Positions 1-5,074 of a stretch of DNA of 7,984 bases are shown in pieces; the stretch's first letter is position 1, and each line of letters begins with the position of its first letter. Location: contig DAOVGU010000091.1 of the NCBI GenBank assembly GCA_030672255.1, forward strand, positions 1 through 7,984, in the 5' to 3' direction. The notes under the pieces were generated by a model. The model saw only the letters and a program-made list of their open reading frames with translations. It was not told where the DNA came from and searched no databases. The position numbers and the translations under genes are program-made. The stretch comes from a bacterium. Its GTDB lineage: Bacteria > Ratteibacteria > UBA8468.

Positions 1-654
1 ACTCACCTCCTCTAATCTATTAAAAAGATACTTTCCTATTTTCTCTAAATTACCTTTAGCGAGAGCGGATAATATCTTAACGCTATTTTTTCTCTTCGTC
101 AAGTTTAGACAAAGTTGGCGATAGATAGTCTCCGTGGAGACCCGAATTTGCGGAACTACAATTACATACCAGATCTTGGGGAAAGGGGAAAGGGGAAAGA
201 TTAGCTCCCCCCTCCCCTTTACCAAACATCTCCCTCTTCTAACAAAGAAAGGAACATCAGAGCCCAATTTTGTGGCCAAGCGAAGTAACCTCTCGGAAGG
301 AAGATCTATTTTCCAGAGTTTATTTAAGCCAAGTAAAACGGCCGCCGCATCACTGCTACCTCCACCTAAACCAGAAGACAAAGGAATACGCTTTTCAATT
401 TTGATTTTAGCACCCTGATTTATCTTTAACTCCGATTTTAAAAGCAGGGCCGCTTGATAAGCAAGATTCTTTTCTTGAGGAATTTCAGGTAGAGAGAGCT
501 CTATTCGGCCGGGGCTCTCTTTCAAGGCAATTAAATCACAGAGGCTCACCGTATCAATAATTGACTCGATATTGTGGTAGCCGTCCTTTCTTTTCTCGAT
601 CACCTCCAGCCAGAGATTGAGCTTTGCCGGTGAGCGTAGAAAGAGCGTTTTCAT
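1..654 (-). CDS. ispE: 4-diphosphocytidyl-2-C-methyl-D-erythritol kinase, C-terminus cut by window edge
   Basis: IspE phosphorylates the 2-hydroxyl of CDP-methylerythritol with ATP, a cytoplasmic step of the non-mevalonate (MEP) isoprenoid pathway. Translating the minus strand from the ATG at 654 gives 218 uninterrupted codons to the window edge. The order of motifs is that of a GHMP kinase: SPAKLNLWLEV near residues 8-18 with the conserved Lys11, DGYHNIES at 24-31, the glycine-rich ATP loop PLSSGLGGGSSDAAA at 91-105, and GSDVPFF at 131-137 with the catalytic Asp133. Full-length family members are about 280-300 residues, so roughly a quarter lies outside the window. No clear Shine-Dalgarno precedes the ATG; the arm of an inverted repeat ends only about 5 bases upstream of it. 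It follows grpE on the same strand after 147 bases filled by that repeat. Identification is very secure. Confidence 0.96.
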   Translation of the reverse strand, partial: MKTLFLRSPAKLNLWLEVIEKRKDGYHNIESIIDTVSLCDLIALKESPGRIELSLPEIPQEKNLAYQAALLLKSELKINQGAKIKIEKRIPLSSGLGGGSSDAAAVLLGLNKLWKIDLPSERLLRLATKLGSDVPFFVRRGRCLVKGRGELIFPLSPFPKIWYVIVVPQIRVSTETIYRQLCLNLTKRKNSVKILSALAKGNLEKIGKYLFNRLEEVS

Positions 655-659
655 TATTT

Positions 660-797
660 AACCACAGATTTTACAGATTTCTATAAGTTGTCATTCCTGC
701 GGAAGCAGGAATCTAAAAGAATATGGATTCCCGCTTACTGACTGCGGGAATGACGGCATATCTGTCATATGTGTCAATCTGTGAAATCTCGTGGTTT
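660..797. repeat. Nested inverted-repeat element between grpE and ispE
   Basis: The outer arms are 660-680 (starting AACCACAGATTTTACAG) and 776-797, which are inverted complements with one inserted base and one mismatch. Inside lie two side-by-side hairpins. One is 693-712, arms ATTCCTGC/GCAGGAAT, 8 bp around a GGAA tetraloop. The other is 727-751, arms ATTCCCGC/GCGGGAAT, 8 bp around a 9-base loop. The two inner hairpins face each other, so the whole unit folds as a cruciform or long hairpin. It fills almost all of the grpE-ispE gap. There is no T-run on the minus strand after a stem, so I do not call it an intrinsic terminator. It has no similarity to the GTAGGGG palindromes elsewhere in the window and is a separate repeat family. 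Confidence 0.8.
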
Positions 798-801
798 CAT
801 C

Positions 802-1308
802 TTATTCTTTTGGGCTGTGTTTGGCAATCTTCACCATCGCTGGTCGAATAACCTTCCCTCTCAGAAGATAGCCGGCGCGAAGCTCCTCAATGATCTCATT
901 TTCCTTATGCTTCTTGGAATCAACTGTCTCTACGACCTCATGGCAGAGAGGATCAAACAATTTGCCAACCACCTTCTGCCGCTCCAAACCTTCTGAGGCA
1001 AGGACAGAAAAGATATCCTTCTGAATTAGGGCTAACCCTTTTAATAAAGTTTCTGGCATATCGGTATTTTTCTCCGGGAGAACCTTTTCCAAGCTATCAA
1101 AGATAGGCAAAAATTTCACAAGAAGCGCTTCCTGAGAGAATTTTAAAAACTGCTGCCTTTCCTTTTCCTGGCGCTTGCGGAAATTATCAAATTCAGCGGA
1201 CACTCGAAGCAGCTGTTCGTACCATTCCTTTGCTTTCTCTGCTTCCCTTTTCAATATCTCTAAATCCTTGCTCTTGATATGAATAACCCTTTCTTTCTTC
1301 TCCTTCAT
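802..1308 (-). CDS. grpE: GrpE, nucleotide exchange factor for DnaK
   Basis: GrpE releases ADP from the chaperone DnaK and works as a cytoplasmic dimer. The 168-residue product begins with a charged helical segment (residues 1-50, dimer coiled coil) that contains RVSAEFDNFRKRQEKE at 35-50. It continues with FLPIFDSLEKVL at 66-77 and ends with the compact beta domain: GKLFDPLCHEVVETVD at 115-130 and RAGYLLRGKVIRPAMVKIAK at 144-163. All family landmarks are present, and the length is at the short end because the acidic N-terminal tail is minimal. The start ATG overlaps the lepB stop as ATGA, so translation is probably coupled to lepB. No dnaK, dnaJ or hrcA is visible nearby; coupling of grpE to lepB and ispE is therefore a notable context. 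No heat-shock (CIRCE) element is seen. Confidence 0.96.
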   Translation of the reverse strand: MKEKKERVIHIKSKDLEILKREAEKAKEWYEQLLRVSAEFDNFRKRQEKERQQFLKFSQEALLVKFLPIFDSLEKVLPEKNTDMPETLLKGLALIQKDIFSVLASEGLERQKVVGKLFDPLCHEVVETVDSKKHKENEIIEELRAGYLLRGKVIRPAMVKIAKHSPKE

Positions 1309-1838
1309 CTTATTATTCTTATCCTATTCAAAGGCCAATAGGCAAATAGGGGCTTACCGATTAAGTGGCTCTTGGGCACGAATCCCCAATAACGACTATC
1401 CTTAGAATTTCGGCTGTTATCCCCGAGGACATAATAGGAATCTTCGGGAACTACCGCCGAGAATTCTGTCCCGTATAACCCACTGTTACTGTAATAACGA
1501 GCATTAATTAAGGGATTCTCTGTGGGTTTACCATTGATGAAGATCTTTCCTTCTATAATCTTTACCTCCTCCCCGGGGAGAGCAATTAATCTTTTAACAA
1601 AATCCTTGCGTGGATTAAGAGGATATTTGAAGATAATAATCTCGCCCCTTTCCGGCTCCCGGAACTTATAGACCAGTTTGTTTGCCAATAATCTATCCCC
1701 TACCTCTAAGGTAGGAGTCATTGAGGAGCTTGGAATCTTAAATGCCTGGACAAAAAATGTCCTGATGAACATCGCCAAAAGAAAAGCAATGAAGAGTGAC
1801 TTTAAATTCTCAACAATAACCTTCTTCTTATTAACCAT
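1305..1838 (-). CDS. lepB: Signal peptidase I
   Basis: Type I signal peptidase removes signal peptides from exported preproteins at the outer face of the cytoplasmic membrane. From the ATG at 1838 the protein is 177 residues: a short cationic N-terminus, one membrane segment at about 13-32, then the catalytic motif SSSMTPTL with nucleophile Ser39. General-base Lys82 sits in DFVKRLIALPGE, and box E is GDNSRNSKDSRYWGFV at 139-154. The reading frame stays open upstream to a GTG at 1964, but those 42 codons are translated REP-like repeats, and the predicted transcription start lies at about 1961, so I reject the longer form. The ATG has no obvious Shine-Dalgarno; the nearest repeat ends 10 bases upstream. 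The stop overlaps grpE by 4 bases (ATGA). E. coli lepB follows lepA directly; here an accessory block intervenes. Confidence 0.95.
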   Translation of the reverse strand: MVNKKKVIVENLKSLFIAFLLAMFIRTFFVQAFKIPSSSMTPTLEVGDRLLANKLVYKFREPERGEIIIFKYPLNPRKDFVKRLIALPGEEVKIIEGKIFINGKPTENPLINARYYSNSGLYGTEFSAVVPEDSYYVLGDNSRNSKDSRYWGFVPKSHLIGKPLFAYWPLNRIRIIR

Positions 1839-1848
1839 AATACGTTCT

Positions 1849-1938
1849 GTAGGGGCGACATTTATGACGCCCGTTGTTTTCTCAAAGTTGTAGGGGCTTG
1901 ATTTATCAAGTCCGTGGGTCGGATTTATCCGACCCGAA
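1849..1938. repeat. REP-like palindromic units in the lepB leader
   Basis: Three palindromes lie between the lepB promoter and start codon. Unit one (1849-1881) starts GTAGGGG and has the core GGGCGaCAT-tt-ATGaCGCCC with one A/A mismatch; its 33 bases are identical to 5140-5172. Unit two starts GTAGGGG at 1890 and has core GGCTTGAT-tt-ATCAAGtC. Unit three (1916-1935) is a perfect GGGTCGGAT-tt-ATCCGACCC. In the lepB transcript these would form three hairpins in an otherwise short leader. Read on the minus strand they are free of stops in the lepB frame, which produces a spurious N-terminal extension. Confidence 0.9.
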
Positions 1939-1967
1939 GCTACTCTTGCAGAATTCCCCCTCACATT

Positions 1968-1996
1968 AGTATATACAAAGATAAAGGAAATGACAA
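1968..1996 (-). promoter_or_regulatory. Sigma70-type promoter for lepB-grpE(-ispE)
   Basis: On the minus strand a -35 box TTGTCA (complement of 1991-1996, 5 of 6 to TTGACA) is followed after exactly 17 bases by a -10 box TATACT (complement of 1968-1973, 5 of 6 to TATAAT). Transcription should start near 1961, giving a leader of about 120 bases to the lepB ATG at 1838. The box pair lies in the 178-base gap after the small membrane protein gene. This is the best promoter match I found; it is a pattern match, not an experimental site. Confidence 0.72.
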
Positions 1997-2016
1997 TCTC
2001 AGAAGTCTTTTACTGT

Positions 2017-2277
2017 TCATTTACTTGTTCCTTTACCGACCTCTATTTCCTTGAGTTTTATATCTTTTTTAATATGTATTTTCTCAACGCAGTAAGCAAA
2101 AACTCCAAAAGCTACTACAACTATTATTCCTCCAAGGATGAACCCTAAAAGTAATTTTTCGGGCAGAATTTCACTCTTCTCGATGGCTTGTCCTATTACC
2201 TTCCCAATACTATAAATTCCAACCGCAGCCGCCAAACCCATTGCTGAACCCGGTCCTGGAATCTGAATATTTGGCAT
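2017..2277 (-). CDS. Small membrane protein, function unknown
   Basis: The product is 86 residues. The N-terminus is glycine/proline/alanine rich (MPNIQIPGPGSAMGLAAAVG) and forms a possible weak membrane helix at about 12-31. A strong hydrophobic helix at about 41-64 (LLLGFILGGIIVVVAFGVFAYCV) is followed by a lysine-rich hydrophilic tail, which predicts one or two membrane passes. I chose the ATG at 2277 over the in-frame ATG at 2307 because an excellent Shine-Dalgarno (AAAGGAGGGG, complement of 2281-2290) sits just before it and because the earlier start would overlap the upstream gene. The gene begins 19 bases after the stop of the DUF6308-like gene, so the two are probably co-transcribed. 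I do not recognise a family. Its good RBS and hydrophobic pattern argue that it is a real gene. Confidence 0.72.
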   Translation of the reverse strand: MPNIQIPGPGSAMGLAAAVGIYSIGKVIGQAIEKSEILPEKLLLGFILGGIIVVVAFGVFAYCVEKIHIKKDIKLKEIEVGKGTSK

Positions 2278-2280
2278 AAA

Positions 2281-2290
2281 CCCCTCCTTT
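2281..2290 (-). promoter_or_regulatory. Strong Shine-Dalgarno deciding the start of the small membrane protein
   Basis: The minus strand reads AAAGGAGGGG followed by TTT and ATG, an almost perfect anti-16S match at normal spacing. It is the clearest ribosome binding site in the window and fixes the start at 2277 rather than 2307. Confidence 0.8.
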
Positions 2291-2296
2291 TTATTT

Positions 2297-2932
2297 TTAA
2301 GGTTCATTCTCTCGTTGATATTGCCGTTGATATTGCCAAAGGATTATGTCAAATACGCGAACGAGTGAAAAAGAAATATTGTCCCTTTCTCCCTCAGCAA
2401 TATTTTTCAATTGTTCCAACTCCGTGCTATTTCTTCTTATATCTTCCTTTATATGTTTTATCCATTTTATTACCTCTTCAGGATTTTTGTCATTACCTGC
2501 AGGAAACCTATATATATTCATCACTCTTCTATCTATAATGGGGAATAGTTTTGGTCTTTTCTTATGTAAAATTTTGCTAGCAAGGCTGATTCTTATTCCA
2601 TTAATATTTAGGAATATTCTCAAAATATTCCTGATTGCATCTTGTGGGAATAGATTGTCAACAAGATGAAACTCTGTTCCTATCACTTGTAGTGATACAT
2701 CTATATCATTCCTCTGATTCCATAATTCTTGAAGTGCACTGTGGCTTAGATTATTTTGGCTCATAGCAGTTAGAACTAAAGCATCATTTGGAAGTTGAAA
2801 ATGAGGAGTTACTGGAAGACTATCGTAATAAATGATACTTGGATTATGCTTAACAAATTCTGTAAGAAACCCCTCACAGTTTTCAATATTTATTTCCTGC
2901 TCTCCATCAAAATGATGAATTGTTATACACAT
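2297..2932 (-). CDS. DUF6308-like protein of unknown function
   Basis: The 211-residue soluble protein has no signal peptide or membrane helix. The region at 112-137 (GIRISLASKILHKKRPKLF followed by PIIDRRV) looks like a hairpin-type segment ending in the K-R-P-x-L-x-P-x-x-D pattern that I associate with DUF6308 proteins. The C-terminal SLVRVFDIILWQY at 189-201 resembles the conserved end of that family (an R-x-x-D-x-x-L-W pattern). The arrangement recalls helix-hairpin-helix DNA glycosylases, but no catalytic activity can be claimed. The ATG at 2932 has only a weak AGGGA close upstream. The last residues (QYQRQYQR) come from a 12-bp tandem duplication. It lies 35 bases after the TPR gene and 19 before the membrane protein gene, probably one transcript. 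Family assignment is from memory of the motif and is moderate. Confidence 0.7.
   Translation of the reverse strand: MCITIHHFDGEQEINIENCEGFLTEFVKHNPSIIYYDSLPVTPHFQLPNDALVLTAMSQNNLSHSALQELWNQRNDIDVSLQVIGTEFHLVDNLFPQDAIRNILRIFLNINGIRISLASKILHKKRPKLFPIIDRRVMNIYRFPAGNDKNPEEVIKWIKHIKEDIRRNSTELEQLKNIAEGERDNISFSLVRVFDIILWQYQRQYQRENEP
2313..2336 (-). repeat. 12-bp perfect tandem duplication at the 3' end of the DUF6308-like gene
   Basis: CGTTGATATTGC occurs twice in a row at 2313-2324 and 2325-2336. In the minus-strand frame it encodes the repeated QYQR near the C-terminus, adding four residues with no frame change. It looks like simple replication slippage. Confidence 0.85.
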
Positions 2933-2967
2933 TTCCCTGTATGAAAATGTAAATTTAATTGGTACCC

Positions 2968-4374
2968 CTACCGGCTGCTATGGCATTTTTTTAGTCTTTC
3001 CTTTGTAGCCCTGATGCGATCTGATAATGCAAAACATTCAAAAATCCTTTCAAAATCTAAAGGTAGGGGGCTGGATAATATATTTAGAAATTCTTGGCAG
3101 TTTTTGTCTACAAGTTCGTATGTCTTATGGAGAGGTCGTGTACTACCAAACCAGATAAATTTAATAAGAGGTATTATTCTGACCTCTGTGTTGAGATCGC
3201 TGTTAAGTACAAGCTCATACATATCCTCTGGATATCCCTCAACCAGTCTTTCTGCCAGTTCATATAAATTTTCTACACCAGTTTCTATCGTTTCAGATAT
3301 TACTTCTTTCTCCTTTTTCTTCTCATTGTATTTTTTGACTATCAAAAGTAGCTTTTGTGGAATAGGAATTCCTGTAAAATTATTCCTAATTATTTGCTGT
3401 TGTATCTGTAGAGGAAAAGAAGTAACTAAATCTGGAATGTAGTAAGATATAGAAAAATGTTTTTCATCTTCACTAATCCCACGGTAAATTATAACAACTT
3501 TTTTCTTGGTTAAAAATCCTGCCTTACTGAAGTATTGCCACACATACATGAAATCAAAGCTATGGTATCTCGTTCCCATAAATCCCATTTTTCCTTTGTC
3601 TTTAATGAACTGGGCTTTCAAAATTATTTTTCTATCAAGAAGGTACTGGATGTAATTTTTAACAGCTGCACGGATTACATCTTGTGTTATTGGATCAGGC
3701 AAAAGTTCTTCTTTTGCTTGATGTGTATAAATGTATAGTTCCTGAGCTGTTTTTATAAATAGTTCTATCGTAAGAGGCCAAATTGAGGGGCCCATTTTGT
3801 ATAATGTACTAACGGCTTCTTCGGCTTTATGTGGTGGCGTTCGTCCCGAAAGAATATCTGCTGTGAGTGCTTCAAGTGCTCGTTGCGATACTAAAGCCTG
3901 TGTGGCTAACGGATGTTTCTGTACAGGAACAAATAACTTCTCAACGATTTTTTGTATCTTTTCTCTCTGTTCTGCCTCTTCTTTTTCTCTTTTTTCTCTC
4001 TGTCTTTCTTTTTCTATCTCCTCTGGAATACTTTCTACCAACAGAGCAACTTTCTTCTTTAAAGAGTCGTCATTAGAAAGAATTCTAGTAAAAATTAGAG
4101 TTTGTTTTGCCTTCTCAAAATCTCTGGTTTTGAGATAACAGAGTCCAAGTTGATAATATGCTTGAGCAAAATTTGCTTTCCTTTTGGTCGCTTCTTCAAA
4201 ATAGGGAACAGCCTCTTTATATTTCTCTTGACCAAGAAGTTTCAATCCTTCTTCGTAAAGAGACTCACCGCTGAGTTCTTTTGGGAATGTTGCGGTTTCA
4301 CTGAGGCAGTTTACTGGAGTTAAACAAATGAGTAAAGTAATTAGTGATAAGATACTACTTAATTTTGAGTGCAT
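2968..4374 (-). CDS. Secreted TPR-repeat protein, function unknown
   Basis: The product is 468 residues. Residues 1-25 form a Sec-type signal peptide (MHSKLSSILSLITLLICLTP, then VNCLSE). A cysteine at 23 is present but PVNC is not a canonical lipobox, so a lipoprotein is possible but not supported. Two tetratricopeptide repeats follow at about 36-68 (SLYEEGLKLLGQEKYKEAVPYFEEA, split as Y-x-x-G ... A-x-x-x-F) and 69-102 (AYYQLGLCYLKTRDFEKAKQ). Next is a highly charged coiled coil at about 117-147 (EIEKERQREKREKEEAEQRE). The remaining 320 residues are mixed alpha/beta and I do not recognise them. TPRs usually mediate protein-protein contacts, so an envelope scaffold role is an inference. The start at 4374 lies 8 bases after the stop of a short upstream ORF, with no strong Shine-Dalgarno. 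The stop codon lies inside a GTAGGGGT sequence that matches the REP unit edge. Confidence 0.85.
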   Translation of the reverse strand: MHSKLSSILSLITLLICLTPVNCLSETATFPKELSGESLYEEGLKLLGQEKYKEAVPYFEEATKRKANFAQAYYQLGLCYLKTRDFEKAKQTLIFTRILSNDDSLKKKVALLVESIPEEIEKERQREKREKEEAEQREKIQKIVEKLFVPVQKHPLATQALVSQRALEALTADILSGRTPPHKAEEAVSTLYKMGPSIWPLTIELFIKTAQELYIYTHQAKEELLPDPITQDVIRAAVKNYIQYLLDRKIILKAQFIKDKGKMGFMGTRYHSFDFMYVWQYFSKAGFLTKKKVVIIYRGISEDEKHFSISYYIPDLVTSFPLQIQQQIIRNNFTGIPIPQKLLLIVKKYNEKKKEKEVISETIETGVENLYELAERLVEGYPEDMYELVLNSDLNTEVRIIPLIKFIWFGSTRPLHKTYELVDKNCQEFLNILSSPLPLDFERIFECFALSDRIRATKERLKKCHSSR

Positions 4375-4382
4375 AGGTTTTT

Positions 4383-4502
4383 TTATTTAAGAAAACCATC
4401 TATTCTCTTTTGGTCATAGCATTTGGTATCAGCTCTGAGCCTAATGCCTTCTTCTTCTTTCAAGTGCGCCTGCCATCTTTTATACTCACCAAAATCCGTC
4501 AT
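4383..4502 (-). CDS. Short ORF (39 aa), possible gene remnant
   Basis: On the minus strand an ATG at 4502 opens 39 codons (MTDFGEYKRWQAHLKEEEGI then RLRADTKCYDQKRIDGFLK) and stops at 4383, 8 bases before the TPR gene start. The frame stays open upstream without a start codon to a stop at 4566-4568, reading through the hairpin repeat at 4524-4575. The composition (charged, with W, Y, C and G spread normally) resembles a real protein rather than noise. No Shine-Dalgarno precedes the ATG. It may be the surviving C-terminal end of a gene broken by the repeat, or a small leader peptide coupled to the TPR gene. I do not recognise the family. Confidence 0.4.
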   Translation of the reverse strand: MTDFGEYKRWQAHLKEEEGIRLRADTKCYDQKRIDGFLK

Positions 4503-4523
4503 ACATTTTAGTGAAACAGGTCT

Positions 4524-4575
4524 ATGATTCTTATCTCTATACCTCCCCCACAAGTGGGGAGAGGATTAGAATCAT
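4524..4575. repeat. Imperfect inverted repeat with a CCCCAC/GTGGGG core
   Basis: The outer arms ATGATTCTTATC (4524-4535) and GATTAGAATCAT (4564-4575) pair at 11 of 12 positions. The core CCCCAC-aa-GTGGGG (4546-4559) is perfect, and the stretch between core and arms also pairs partly. No T-run follows on either strand, so this looks like a small mobile palindrome rather than a terminator. It differs in sequence from both the GTAGGGG units and the 660-797 element, and so represents a third repeat family. Confidence 0.7.
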
Positions 4576-4581
4576 CTTGCA

Positions 4582-4642
4582 GGTTTGATAAATCGAACCC
4601 CTACACATACACCTTTCGGGTCGGATAAATCCGACCCCTACA
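4582..4642. repeat. REP-like pair downstream of RAYT (first copy of ~61-bp direct repeat)
   Basis: It contains an imperfect palindrome GGTTtGAT-aa-ATCgAACC (4582-4599) and a perfect one GGGTCGGAT-aa-ATCCGACCC (4618-4637), followed by CCTACA. The last 36 bases (4607-4642) are identical to 5199-5234 on the other side of the RAYT gene, and the preceding 25 bases are nearly so. The RAYT stop codon TAG is formed by the GTAGGGG edge of this unit. Confidence 0.92.
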
Positions 4643-5066
4643 TTTTATAAAATTCTTCAAATTTTATCTTTAAAACATCCGGGTTATTCTGAATATATTC
4701 TCTGATTTTTGCTAAAGCATCTTCATTTCTTATTATATGTTCATAGTAATTCCTCTGCCAAAATTTCTTTGCCTTTACCTCTTTTGTAACCAGGGCTTTG
4801 TATGTTCGCACCACTTCACCCAAAGTTGTTCTACATCCATCAAATATAAAAATTGCATGTAGATGGGTAGGCATCAATACAAAATAATCTATCTTTAAAC
4901 CAGAAAACCTTTCAGGTAGACAATACAATATTTTTTCTGCTTGTTTTTTACATTTTTCTAAATTAGGTTGAAAATTAGAACAACATATTGTAACAAAGTA
5001 GTATCCATCTTGTTTATAATCATAGTGTTTTAATCTAATATTTTTGCGAACAGCGAGATTTTGCAT
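4638..5066 (-). CDS. REP-associated tyrosine transposase (IS200-like Y1 family, RAYT)
   Basis: A single-strand DNA transposase of the HUH/Y1 class, which cuts and joins single-stranded palindromic DNA through a tyrosine-DNA link. From the ATG at 5066 it is 142 residues. It has the RAYT-type N-terminus (RKNIRLKHYDYKQDGYYFVTICC at about 7-29, split as RKNIRLKHYDY and GYYFVTICC), the HUH metal site PTHLHAIF with His68 and His70, LGEVVRTYKALVTK at 82-95, FWQRNYYEHIIR at 102-113, and REYIQNNP at 122-129. The catalytic tyrosine is one of the conserved C-terminal tyrosines (107, 108 or 124); I cannot say which. A TTG eight codons upstream (5090) lies inside a palindrome and is unlikely to be the start. 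The length is normal and there is no frameshift, so it may be active. Palindromes bracket it on both sides. Confidence 0.93.
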   Translation of the reverse strand: MQNLAVRKNIRLKHYDYKQDGYYFVTICCSNFQPNLEKCKKQAEKILYCLPERFSGLKIDYFVLMPTHLHAIFIFDGCRTTLGEVVRTYKALVTKEVKAKKFWQRNYYEHIIRNEDALAKIREYIQNNPDVLKIKFEEFYKM

Positions 5067-5074
5067 TCTTTTTC

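Noticed and set aside
134..418. 94-codon plus-strand ORF
   Set aside because: It lies wholly antisense to ispE, whose minus-strand frame carries all GHMP kinase motifs.
769..996. 75-codon plus-strand ORF
   Set aside because: It is antisense to grpE and begins in the inverted-repeat element; its composition looks like a shadow frame.
1839..1964. N-terminal extension of LepB from the GTG at 1964
   Set aside because: It is a translation of palindromic repeats, lies at or before the predicted transcription start, and precedes a normal SPase I N-terminus with basic residues and membrane helix.
3014..4323. Several plus-strand ORFs of 67-142 codons
   Set aside because: All are antisense to the TPR gene, serine/phenylalanine rich as expected from the complement of a lysine/glutamate-rich coding sequence.
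4318..4374. Lipoprotein signal in the TPR protein
   Set aside because: The only cysteine is preceded by PVN, which does not fit the L-[AST]-[GA]-C lipobox; an ordinary signal peptide is more likely.
4542..4564. Intrinsic terminator at the CCCCAC/GTGGGG hairpin
   Set aside because: No run of T follows the stem on the minus strand, the direction of all genes; it is better explained as a repeat.
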